In this document: positions 1-5,237 of the stretch, piece after piece
Position numbering within the stretch: the stretch's first letter is position 1
Layout of the letters: each line of letters opens with the position of its first letter
Assembly: GCA_902465425.1 (NCBI GenBank)
Contig: CABQNA010000046.1
Span: 1 to 8,981 of the forward strand
Direction: 5' to 3'
Length of the DNA: 8,981 nucleotides
From: an uncultured Collinsella sp.
GTDB lineage: Bacteria; Actinomycetota; Coriobacteriia; Coriobacteriales; Coriobacteriaceae
Translations under genes and position numbers: made by a program
The notes under the pieces: generated by a model
Told to the model about the DNA's origin: nothing
Databases searched by the model: none
What the model saw: the letters and a program-made list of their open reading frames with translations, nothing else

Positions 1-143
1 TGTTTGCCGACGGTCGCATTTGCGAAGGCTTTGCCTTTGGCGGCCCCGATGCTCAACGTGAGCTATTGCTAGGGGAGGGTGTGGCGTTTAAGGACGACAT
101 GCACGTCGACTTGGCCGCCTGTCGCTGGCCTGCCGGACTCTAG
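1..143 (+). CDS. C-terminal fragment of an unrecognised protein
   Basis: An open frame enters from the left edge (first full codon at base 3) and ends at a TAG at 141-143, giving 46 visible residues that begin FADGRICEGFAFGG and end DLAACRWPAGL. The tail has mixed composition, with two cysteines and a glycine-rich stretch, and no membrane segment. I do not recognise the family and assign no function. Support for a real gene is that the frame is open up to the edge and a perfect 16-bp terminator hairpin follows 16 bases after the stop. The start lies outside the window, so length and domains cannot be judged. Confidence 0.6.
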   Translation, partial: FADGRICEGFAFGGPDAQRELLLGEGVAFKDDMHVDLAACRWPAGL

Positions 144-159
144 CGGCTCTGCAGTGGCC

Positions 160-200
160 AAAACCACCACAAAGGTGCCTGTCTCCTTTGTGGTGGTTTT
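160..200 (+). terminator. Rho-independent terminator after the left-edge gene
   Basis: Perfect 16-bp inverted repeat: left arm aaaaccaccacaaagg (160-175), 9-base loop (176-184), right arm 185-200 ending in TTTT. It begins 16 bases after the TAG of the left-edge gene. Because the left arm begins with AAAA, the structure also has a short U-run on the minus strand and could stop leftward transcription coming past trpS. Confidence 0.85.
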
Positions 201-286
201 CCGTTGCAGGTTTACCGGAGCTAACTTATGGAGAAGGTATGGCGGCGCATACTGACGCTAGAAAGTAAACCACGGTGAACTATATT

Positions 287-430
287 GGTTTCAGCAACGG
301 AGCAGGCAATAGGCGATGAAAAAGCCTGCCCTGTTGAGTTTGATTCGCATCCCTCCCCTCTGTGCGATTCAACGGTGTACTTCGGGAACAGGCCCGCTGG
401 CAGCTAACTGCCGGCGGGCCTGTTCCTGTT
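287..430 (+). ncRNA. Candidate structured small RNA (three hairpins)
   Basis: No convincing coding frame lies between the left-edge gene and trpS, but the plus strand can fold into three consecutive hairpins. The first pairs 295-307 with 324-336 (13 positions, one mismatch, one G-U) around a 16-base loop. The second pairs 342-349 with 363-370 (one mismatch) around a C-rich 13-base loop, tccctcccctctg. The third pairs 385-403 with 408-426 (19 bp, one G-U, CTAA loop) and is followed by TGTTTGTC, a weak U-tract. A TATATT at 281-286 could be a -10 box, but I see no good -35. The C-rich loop recalls the actinobacterial 6C RNA, although only one such loop is present. It may instead be a set of unrelated palindromes; the RNA call is inference. 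Confidence 0.3.
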
Positions 431-473
431 TGTCGGGAGAGTGTGATGGACGGAGCCGAAGCGGTCCGGCTCC

Positions 474-502
474 AAAAAAAGGCGGACGCCGTAGCGCCCG
501 CC
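474..502 (-). terminator. Rho-independent terminator of trpS
   Basis: Read on the minus strand, this is a 9-bp stem (494-502 with 481-489, one G-U pair) closed by C-UACG-G, a stable UNCG-type tetraloop, followed directly by seven U (474-480). It begins 35 bases after the trpS stop codon. Confidence 0.93.
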
Positions 503-537
503 CTAAAGCAATCGAAAGCTCAAGCCAGCAAATCGGT

Positions 538-1587
538 CTAGTACACCATGCCCATGGCGTCCTGAACCTCGGCCAGGGTCTGCTCGGCGATCTCGTTGGC
601 ACGACGGTTGCCCTCATGCAGGACGTCCTTCACATAGTCCAGATCGTTCTCGTAGCGCTGGCGACGCTCGCGGATAGGTGCGAAGTACTCGTTGACGGCC
701 TCGGTCACGTACTTCTTGAGCTGGCCGGAGCCGCCCATGCCAATCTCCTCGGCAATCTCGACTTCGGAACGACCGGTGCAGATGGCGGCTGTCGAAAGCA
801 GGCCAGACACGCCGGGGCGGTTCTCGGGATCGAACGTGATCATGCGCTCGGAGTCGGTCTGGCTCTTCTTGATGCGTTTGGCCGTTTCCTCGGCGGTCAT
901 CGAGATGTTGATGGCGTTGCCGTAGCTCTTGCTCATCTTGCGACCGTCCAGGCCCGGCAGCAGCGGGGTCTCGGACAGCAGCGCTTCGACCTCGGGGAAC
1001 ACCTTGCCGTAGCGGTTGTTAAAGCGGCGAGCGATGGTGCGGGTAAGCTCGATGTGCGGTAGCTGGTCGCGACCGACGGGCACCACGTTGCCCTTGCAGA
1101 ACAGGATGTCGCAGGCCTGGTGCACCGGGTAGGTGAGCAGAAGGCCGGTGAGCTCGTGGCCCGAGGCCTCCATCTCGGCCTTTACCGTGGGGTTGCGCGC
1201 CAGCTCGGCCTCAGACACCAGTGACAGGAACGGCAGCATGAGCTGGTTGGCTGCGGGCACGGCGGAGTGCGCGTAGATCATGGTCTTGTCGGGGTCGATG
1301 CCGCAGGCAAGGTAGTCCATGACCATGTTGTACACGTTGTCTTGGATGTGCTCGGTCGTGTCGCGGTCAGTGATGACCTGGTAGTCGGCGATGAGCACGT
1401 TGGTCTTGGCGCCCATGTTCTGCAGCTCAACACGGCCCTTGAGGGTGCCGAAGTAGTGGCCCAGGTGCAGACGGCCGGTGGGGCGGTCGCCGGTGAGCAT
1501 GGTGAACTTCTCGGGCGTCTTGGCCAGGCCCTCGCGAATGGCGTTGCTCTTTTGCAGCGCGACTTCGTAGCTGTTCTCGTTTGGCAT
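538..1587 (-). CDS. trpS: Tryptophanyl-tRNA synthetase
   Basis: Cytoplasmic class I synthetase that activates tryptophan with ATP and charges tRNA-Trp. The 349-residue product has the usual family length. The HIGH-type signature TGRLHLGHYFG is at residues 37-47, GRDQLPHIE of the Rossmann core at 172-180, and the KMSKS loop, perfectly conserved, at 217-221. The start is the ATG at 1587-1585 because AGGAG (1596-1592 on the minus strand) lies five bases upstream; the frame stays open 105 bases further, but that stretch is proline/histidine-rich and unlike the family. A TATCAT at 1624-1619 could be its -10 box, with no clear -35. It lies 170 bases downstream of the WecA/TagO-type gene with no U-tailed terminator between, so some read-through is possible. 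Transcription ends at the UACG-loop terminator at 474-502. Confidence 0.97.
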   Translation of the reverse strand: MPNENSYEVALQKSNAIREGLAKTPEKFTMLTGDRPTGRLHLGHYFGTLKGRVELQNMGAKTNVLIADYQVITDRDTTEHIQDNVYNMVMDYLACGIDPDKTMIYAHSAVPAANQLMLPFLSLVSEAELARNPTVKAEMEASGHELTGLLLTYPVHQACDILFCKGNVVPVGRDQLPHIELTRTIARRFNNRYGKVFPEVEALLSETPLLPGLDGRKMSKSYGNAINISMTAEETAKRIKKSQTDSERMITFDPENRPGVSGLLSTAAICTGRSEVEIAEEIGMGGSGQLKKYVTEAVNEYFAPIRERRQRYENDLDYVKDVLHEGNRRANEIAEQTLAEVQDAMGMVY

Positions 1588-1618
1588 GATTGCTCCTAAC
1601 GTATGTTCATGGGTCAAG

Positions 1619-1624
1619 ATGATA
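1619..1624 (-). promoter_or_regulatory. Possible -10 box of trpS
   Basis: On the minus strand the hexamer TATCAT lies 31 bases upstream of the trpS start codon. That would give a leader of roughly 25 bases containing the AGGAG. I find no recognisable -35 hexamer at 16-18 bases, so this is a weak call. Confidence 0.25.
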
Positions 1625-1757
1625 ACGCGTTTATTGGAGGGGTGGTGCGTAAGTAGGCGAGGGGCGGGAGAGGGACGCGCGTGGTGCGGCATGTGCGATG
1701 GGTGTGGCGCGGCCGTGCTTGGCTAACGGTGCCTTGGCACATCCTCGGCAGCTTGCC

Positions 1758-2957
1758 CTAGAGCTTGTGGTGGCGCTCTTCTTTGCGCTCCTCGGCTGCC
1801 TGCTCCTCCTGCTTAAAGGCGGGGTCGTCGGGGGTGACGAGCTCGTCCTCGTGCGTGCGCTTGTTGTAATGGTGGCGTAGCACGGGTTCAAACAGGTGCA
1901 GGTGCTTGGCGAAGGCCGCCGAGCCAATGGCGAGCACGGTAAAGATGAGCACACGCATGGGCACTTCGACCTGGTTAATCGCGGCGGCGCCGGCCGAAAG
2001 CATGATGCACCAGGCATAGATGAGCAGCACGGCCTGTTTTTGGTTGTAGCCTTCTTGGATCAGGCGGTGGTGGATGTGGCCCTTGTCGGCCTGCCCGATG
2101 CTAATGTGGGCGCGCCTGCGGCGCACGATGGCGCTAAACGTGTCGATGATGGGCACGCCGGCAACGATGAGCGGGATGATAAGCGAGGTGAGTGCGGCGG
2201 TGCGGCTCACGTTGAGCAGCGAGATGGAGCCCAGCGCAAAGCCCAGAAGCAGCGACCCCGAGTCGCCCAAGAAGATGCTTGCGGGGTTGAAGTTGTAGCG
2301 CAAAAAGGCCAGACAGGCGCCAAAGAGCGCAATGGAGAGCGCGGCGGCGTCGATGCGGCCTGAGAGAACGGCCATCGAAAACATGGTGAACGAGGCGATG
2401 CCGCAGATGCCCGTGGCCAAGCCGTCGAGGCCGTCGATGAGGTTAATGATGTTGGTGAATGCCACCAGATAGATTACGGTGATGGGGTAGGCGAGCCATC
2501 CGAGCATGATTTCGCCGGGGGCAAACGGGTTGACGATGACGCCGATTTTTAGGCCGCCGATACAGGCGATAAGCGCGGCGAGGACTTGTCCGGCCAGCTT
2601 TTGCTTGGGCTTGAGCTGGAAGACGTCGTCGATAGCGCCGGTCGCAAAGATGACGGTAAAGGAGAGCGCCAGCATGGGATAGCTAATGTGAAGGCGCGGG
2701 TGCGGCACCAGGACGGGTGGCCAGCCTAGGTGCCAGGTACCTAGGATTTGCACAATGCAGGCAACGACCAGGCCCAAAAACACCGCCGTTCCGCCCAAAC
2801 GCGGGATGGGCTTGGTGTTGATGCGGCGCTTAGAAGGATAGTCGACGGCATCGAGCTTAATTGCCAAGCGCTTGACCAGGGGCACCGCGAGAAAGGTCGT
2901 GATAAAGGCCGCCGCTGCCACGCATAGGTACGGTATGTAGCTCGGGGATGAAGCCAT
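1758..2957 (-). CDS. wecA: WecA/TagO-type undecaprenyl-phosphate sugar-1-phosphate transferase
   Basis: Multipass membrane enzyme of the MraY/WecA family. These transfer an aminosugar-1-phosphate, usually GlcNAc-1-P, from UDP-sugar to undecaprenyl phosphate and so start wall teichoic acid, polysaccharide or related polymer synthesis. Of 399 residues, seen are: an N-terminal helix then KPIPRLGG (49-56); the acidic Asp pair at 110-111 (GAIDDVFQL); NIINLIDGLDGLATG (169-183); FLGDSGS (229-235); and the cytoplasmic HIHHRL motif (294-299). The WecA-like NLIDGLDG and HIHH pattern, and no adjacent murein genes, argue against MraY. The last 40 residues are a charged hydrophilic tail. Start: the ATG at 2957-2955 places the first helix as in the family, but no clear Shine-Dalgarno precedes it. 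An ATG at 3029-3027 or a GTG at 3062-3060 in the same frame would add 24 or 35 residues. The exact sugar and polymer cannot be told from sequence. Confidence 0.93.
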   Translation of the reverse strand: MASSPSYIPYLCVAAAAFITTFLAVPLVKRLAIKLDAVDYPSKRRINTKPIPRLGGTAVFLGLVVACIVQILGTWHLGWPPVLVPHPRLHISYPMLALSFTVIFATGAIDDVFQLKPKQKLAGQVLAALIACIGGLKIGVIVNPFAPGEIMLGWLAYPITVIYLVAFTNIINLIDGLDGLATGICGIASFTMFSMAVLSGRIDAAALSIALFGACLAFLRYNFNPASIFLGDSGSLLLGFALGSISLLNVSRTAALTSLIIPLIVAGVPIIDTFSAIVRRRRAHISIGQADKGHIHHRLIQEGYNQKQAVLLIYAWCIMLSAGAAAINQVEVPMRVLIFTVLAIGSAAFAKHLHLFEPVLRHHYNKRTHEDELVTPDDPAFKQEEQAAEERKEERHHKL

Positions 2958-3068
2958 GAATCTAAAAACCGCCAAGCGTCGAAGGAAAAGGTCAAAGGTT
3001 GCTACGCGGAAATGGCATAGCTGTCCCATGATACTCGACCGAGGGGGTGCGGAGGTTTGCACCGTGCG

Positions 3069-3074
3069 ATTATC
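3069..3074 (-). promoter_or_regulatory. Possible -10 box of the WecA/TagO-type gene
   Basis: Minus-strand GATAAT (5 of 6 matches to TATAAT) lies about 112 bases upstream of the preferred ATG at 2957. Transcription from here would start near 3062 and leave a leader of about 105 bases, or about 33 bases if the ATG at 3029 is used. No good -35 is seen at 16-18 bases. Confidence 0.3.
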
Positions 3075-3192
3075 ACGCGCATACCAGATATTGGAATGTT
3101 GTCGATGGCTTGTCGGGATGCCGGCGGGGATTCATATGGACTGTATGGTGATTTTCGGCAAAAGAAAACCACCCCCCACGTTACGAAAATGA

Positions 3193-3213
3193 ACCCACCT
3201 ACAACAGGTGGGT
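3193..3213. repeat. Small hairpin between the WecA/TagO-type gene and the 6S candidate
   Basis: Perfect 8-bp inverted repeat acccacct / aggtgggt around a 5-base loop (3201-3205). It ends exactly where the 6S candidate begins. There is no U-tract on the plus strand; on the minus strand it is followed by TCATTTT, which is only weakly terminator-like. It could be the 5' part of the RNA precursor. The rest of 2958-3192 shows nothing recognisable beyond the possible -10 box at 3069-3074. Confidence 0.5.
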
Positions 3214-3364
3214 GCCCTCATCGACTGTTCCAGCGTCCTTAACAACGAAGGATACCTGTACTAGGTGCGACTGTGTGGGCTCCCTAAATAAACGCGACGG
3301 TTCACCCAGTTGCTCCGCGGGGGGCGGAATACCTACATCATAAAGCGGCACTTTGTCGATTCCA
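3214..3364 (+). ncRNA. ssrS: Candidate 6S RNA
   Basis: 6S RNA mimics an open promoter and sequesters the housekeeping RNA polymerase holoenzyme. The tract ctccctaaataaacgcgacg (3280-3299) followed by gttcaccc resembles the terminal region I recall from Escherichia coli 6S RNA (CCUUAAAACUGCGACG, then AUUCACC). The 3' end, GCGGCA then GATTCC, also resembles the E. coli end. Visible folding: closing stem 3220-3225 with 3355-3360; a 5' hairpin 3236-3240/3248-3252; terminal stem 3267-3279 with 3301-3313 (one mismatch, three G-U); aggt/acct (3263-3266/3331-3334) extending it; and a small GC hairpin on the 3' side of the bubble (3314-3318/3324-3328), a known 6S trait. Length of about 150 is within the family range. 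No clear promoter or terminator is seen and ends are approximate. Confidence 0.6.
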
Positions 3365-3367
3365 GTC

Positions 3368-3396
3368 TTGACATTACAAAAATCGTGTCGGACGAT
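3368..3396 (+). promoter_or_regulatory. Probable promoter of the radical SAM gene
   Basis: A perfect -35 hexamer TTGACA (3368-3373) is followed after 17 bases by GACGAT (3391-3396), a poor -10 with 3 of 6 matches. It lies just past the 3' end of the 6S candidate and about 85 bases before the start codon. The perfect -35 and correct spacing favour it; the weak -10 leaves doubt or suggests activation. Confidence 0.45.
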
Positions 3397-3480
3397 TACG
3401 GCGCCTTAGGGACGGAGCCGTCTACGCGGCCTGGCCCTTTACGTTTGAGCTGCTGAATCGTTGTTTTGGAGCATGTTTTT

Positions 3481-4419
3481 ATGCCGACGTCGTTGACCGA
3501 ACTTTTTTCGCCCGCCTGCCATTTGTGTCCGCGCCGTTGTGGTGCGGCGCGCGATGAGGGCGCGCGCGGCGTATGCGGTGCCGACGACACGCTCAGGGTG
3601 GCCCGCGCGGCGCTTCATATGTGGGAGGAGCCGCCTATCTCGGGCGAGGCTGGTTCGGGCACGATCTTCTTTAGCGGTTGCTCGCTTAAATGTATCTACT
3701 GCCAGAACCACGAGATCTCGACCGGCAATTTTGGCCTTGAGATTTCGCCTGAGCGCTTGGTCGAGATTATGCTGGAATTGCAGGACCAGGGTGCCAACAA
3801 TATTAACTTGGTGACGGCGACGCACTATGCGCACCTGTTGCCTGCCGCGATTGCCGCGGCACGGACGCGCGGGCTGGACATCCCGATCGTTTACAACACG
3901 AGCGGCTATGAGCGGGCGAGTGCCGTAGCTGCCCTGGGTGACCTGGTCGATGTGTGGCTCACCGACTTTAAATATGCCGATGCCGGGCTTGCGCAGTCGC
4001 TTTCTCATATTAAGGATTACCCGCGCGTGGCCGTGTCGGGACTGGCGCAGATGGCGCGCGAGGTCGAGCGCCGCGGGGGTGAGCTGGTGGATGACGACGG
4101 GCTCATGAAGCGCGGCATCATCGTGCGCCACCTGGTGCTGCCGGGGCATGCTGACGACTCGTGCCGCGTGCTAGACCTGGTGTGGCAGACGGTGGGCGAC
4201 GTGCCGATCTCGGTCATGAACCAGTACACGCCCAATGCGCTCATGCGCGAGCAGGGCGGCGACCTGGCACGCGCCGTGACGCGCGAGGAGTACGAGCAAG
4301 TGCTCGACCATGCCGACGACCTGGGCTATACGACGATGTTCTGGCAAGAGGGCGGCGCGGTAGACGAGAGCTTCACCCCGGCCTTCGACACCACCGGTGT
4401 TCTTACCAGCGCAAAGTAG
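3481..4419 (+). CDS. PflX-type radical SAM protein (pyruvate formate-lyase activase-like)
   Basis: A 312-residue radical SAM enzyme. The [4Fe-4S]/SAM motif is C67-x3-C71-x2-C74 (CSLKCIYCQN), just after GTIFFSGC. An N-terminal cysteine cluster C13-x2-C16-x3-C20, with C32 (ACHLCPRRCG...GVCG), is typical of the PflX family and could hold a second metal or cluster. Later motifs are VTATHYAHLL, YNTSGY, VDVWLTDFKY and VRHLVLPGH. The family is named for similarity to the activase that installs the glycyl radical on pyruvate formate-lyase, but its substrate is generally unproven, and no glycyl radical enzyme lies in this window. The ATG at 3481 is chosen because GGAG (3468-3471) sits nine bases upstream and the protein then begins close to the cysteine cluster; a TTG 15 bases earlier is in frame but overlaps that GGAG. 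Probably cytoplasmic; no membrane segment or signal peptide. Confidence 0.9.
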   Translation: MPTSLTELFSPACHLCPRRCGAARDEGARGVCGADDTLRVARAALHMWEEPPISGEAGSGTIFFSGCSLKCIYCQNHEISTGNFGLEISPERLVEIMLELQDQGANNINLVTATHYAHLLPAAIAAARTRGLDIPIVYNTSGYERASAVAALGDLVDVWLTDFKYADAGLAQSLSHIKDYPRVAVSGLAQMAREVERRGGELVDDDGLMKRGIIVRHLVLPGHADDSCRVLDLVWQTVGDVPISVMNQYTPNALMREQGGDLARAVTREEYEQVLDHADDLGYTTMFWQEGGAVDESFTPAFDTTGVLTSAK

Positions 4420-4428
4420 TGCGTTCGT

Positions 4429-4465
4429 CGATGATTTTTCTGGGACGGGGATTAAAAAATCATCG
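4429..4465. terminator. AT-rich inverted repeat after the radical SAM gene, possible terminator
   Basis: Perfect 11-bp inverted repeat cgatgattttt (4429-4439) / aaaaatcatcg (4455-4465) around a 15-base loop, nine bases after the TAG of the radical SAM gene. The U-run is in the left arm rather than after the stem, so it is not a canonical terminator for the plus strand. It is the only hairpin between this gene and the tRNA promoter. A second A-rich tract at 4479-4500 follows without an obvious stem. Confidence 0.35.
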
Positions 4466-4516
4466 GGCGAATGGTAGTCAAAAAAGCTCCGCCCCAAAAA
4501 GACTGGTTATTGGGCG

Positions 4517-4544
4517 TTGACAGTTGGCGAGCCGTAGGTAAAAT
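4517..4544 (+). promoter_or_regulatory. Strong sigma-70-type promoter of tRNA-Ala
   Basis: TTGACA (4517-4522, perfect) and TAAAAT (4539-4544, five of six) are separated by 16 bases. The expected transcription start, near 4551, is only a few bases before the mature 5' end of the tRNA at 4558. This is the best promoter in the window. Confidence 0.85.
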
Positions 4545-4557
4545 ATCGACTTGTCCT

Positions 4558-4630
4558 GGGGACGTAGCTCAGTTGGGAGAGCGCTGCCGTCGCATGGCAG
4601 AGGCCGAGGGTTCGACTCCCTTCGTCTCCA
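4558..4630 (+). tRNA. tRNA-Ala (anticodon CGC)
   Basis: A 73-base cloverleaf. Acceptor 4558-4564 pairs with 4623-4629 and contains the G3-U70 wobble that identifies alanine tRNA. D arm GCTC/GAGC is at 4567-4570/4579-4582. The anticodon stem CTGCC/GGCAG (4584-4588/4596-4600) encloses loop GTCGCAT with anticodon CGC at 4591-4593, reading GCG. A 5-base variable loop follows, then a T arm with loop TTCGACT (4611-4617). The discriminator base is A4630. The next bases are CCC, so the CCA end is not encoded and must be added by nucleotidyltransferase. The identity nucleotides and the anticodon agree, so the isotype is secure. Confidence 0.96.
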
Positions 4631-4644
4631 CCCTTGGATTTGAT

Positions 4645-4676
4645 AAGCCGCTGACATTGTGTCGGCGGCTTTTTTT
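4645..4676 (+). terminator. Rho-independent terminator of tRNA-Ala
   Basis: An 11-bp stem (aagccgctgac at 4645-4655 with 4661-4671, one G-U pair) around a 5-base loop, running into six T (4671-4676). It lies 14 bases after the tRNA and 18 bases before the start codon of the next gene. Confidence 0.92.
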
Positions 4677-4694
4677 AAAAGAAAGGGCTGCACC

Positions 4695-5153
4695 ATGGCC
4701 GAGCTTGAGTCCCAACCATTGTCCGACGAGGAGCGCGCTGAGTTGGAAGAGCTCCGCGCTGAGAAGGCCCGCCGCGAGGCTCGGGAAGAGGCCCGTCGCG
4801 AGCGTGAGGAGCTGGCCGCCCTGCGTGCCGAGCGTGCGAAGGCCGAGGAGGTCGCCGCGAACGCCGCATCCGCGCCCGCGCCCGCGCCCGCACCCAAGCC
4901 CGCTGCTGCGAAGCCTGCACCTGCCGCGCCCAAACCTCAGCCTAAAAAGGCCGCTCGTCCCAAGTCCGTCGAGCCCAAGCCGAGCCGTGACGAGATGACC
5001 TTTGCCCAGCGCATGGTTACCTCCAAGGAGCCTACGGGCGAGAACGAGATCCCTGGCATGGCGCCGGCTCAAAAAATCATCATTGTCCTTGCCCTCATCG
5101 CGTTTGTCATCTTTATGGGCTACACGATCCTTACCAGCATGGGCCTGCTCTAA
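4695..5153 (+). CDS. Small protein with charged coiled-coil, Ala/Pro linker and C-terminal membrane helix
   Basis: I do not recognise a family. The 152-residue product has three visible parts. Residues about 9-54 are rich in Glu, Arg and Ala (DEERAELEELRAEKARREAR) with coiled-coil spacing. Residues 56-98 are an Ala/Pro/Lys-rich flexible linker with PAPAPAP. Residues 127-148 form one hydrophobic helix close to the C-terminus. There is no signal peptide, so it is probably tail-anchored with the N-terminal part in the cytoplasm. The start at ATG 4695 is supported by GAAAGG (4681-4686) eight bases upstream. It follows the tRNA terminator so closely that no separate promoter is evident, and it ends 84 bases before pncB with only a weak 5-bp hairpin (5154-5167) between, so it may head the pncB-proB operon. 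The biased composition means similarity searches may mislead. Function unknown. Confidence 0.8.
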   Translation: MAELESQPLSDEERAELEELRAEKARREAREEARREREELAALRAERAKAEEVAANAASAPAPAPAPKPAAAKPAPAAPKPQPKKAARPKSVEPKPSRDEMTFAQRMVTSKEPTGENEIPGMAPAQKIIIVLALIAFVIFMGYTILTSMGLL

Positions 5154-5237
5154 CCGATTTGCATCGGGCGTCATGTCCGCATGCTCTGCTCTCGTCCAAC
5201 CCTCAAATTCTGCACCACACATCCGAAAGGTCGCCCC

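Noticed and set aside
228..278. A 16-codon ATG frame with one Trp, considered as a leader peptide.
   Set aside because: There is no downstream plus-strand gene to attenuate, and trpS runs the other way; short frames like this occur by chance.
316..1062. A 248-codon plus-strand frame covering the region before and inside trpS.
   Set aside because: Most of it is antisense to the trpS coding region, and its first part runs through the palindromes and the terminator at 385-502; the translation shows no domain.
1588..1757. Possible T-box leader upstream of trpS.
   Set aside because: Read on the minus strand, the 170 bases contain no AGGGTGGNACCGCG-type T-box sequence and no terminator next to the start codon.
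1758..2957. MraY (phospho-MurNAc-pentapeptide transferase) as the identity of the membrane transferase.
   Set aside because: The NLIDGLDG and HIHHRL motifs and the hydrophilic C-terminal tail fit WecA/TagO better, and no murein or division genes are adjacent.
4429..4500. Possible attachment site or integration scar beside the tRNA gene.
   Set aside because: No repeat of the tRNA 3' end and no integrase or phage gene is seen in the window; the region is better explained as a gene end plus the tRNA promoter.
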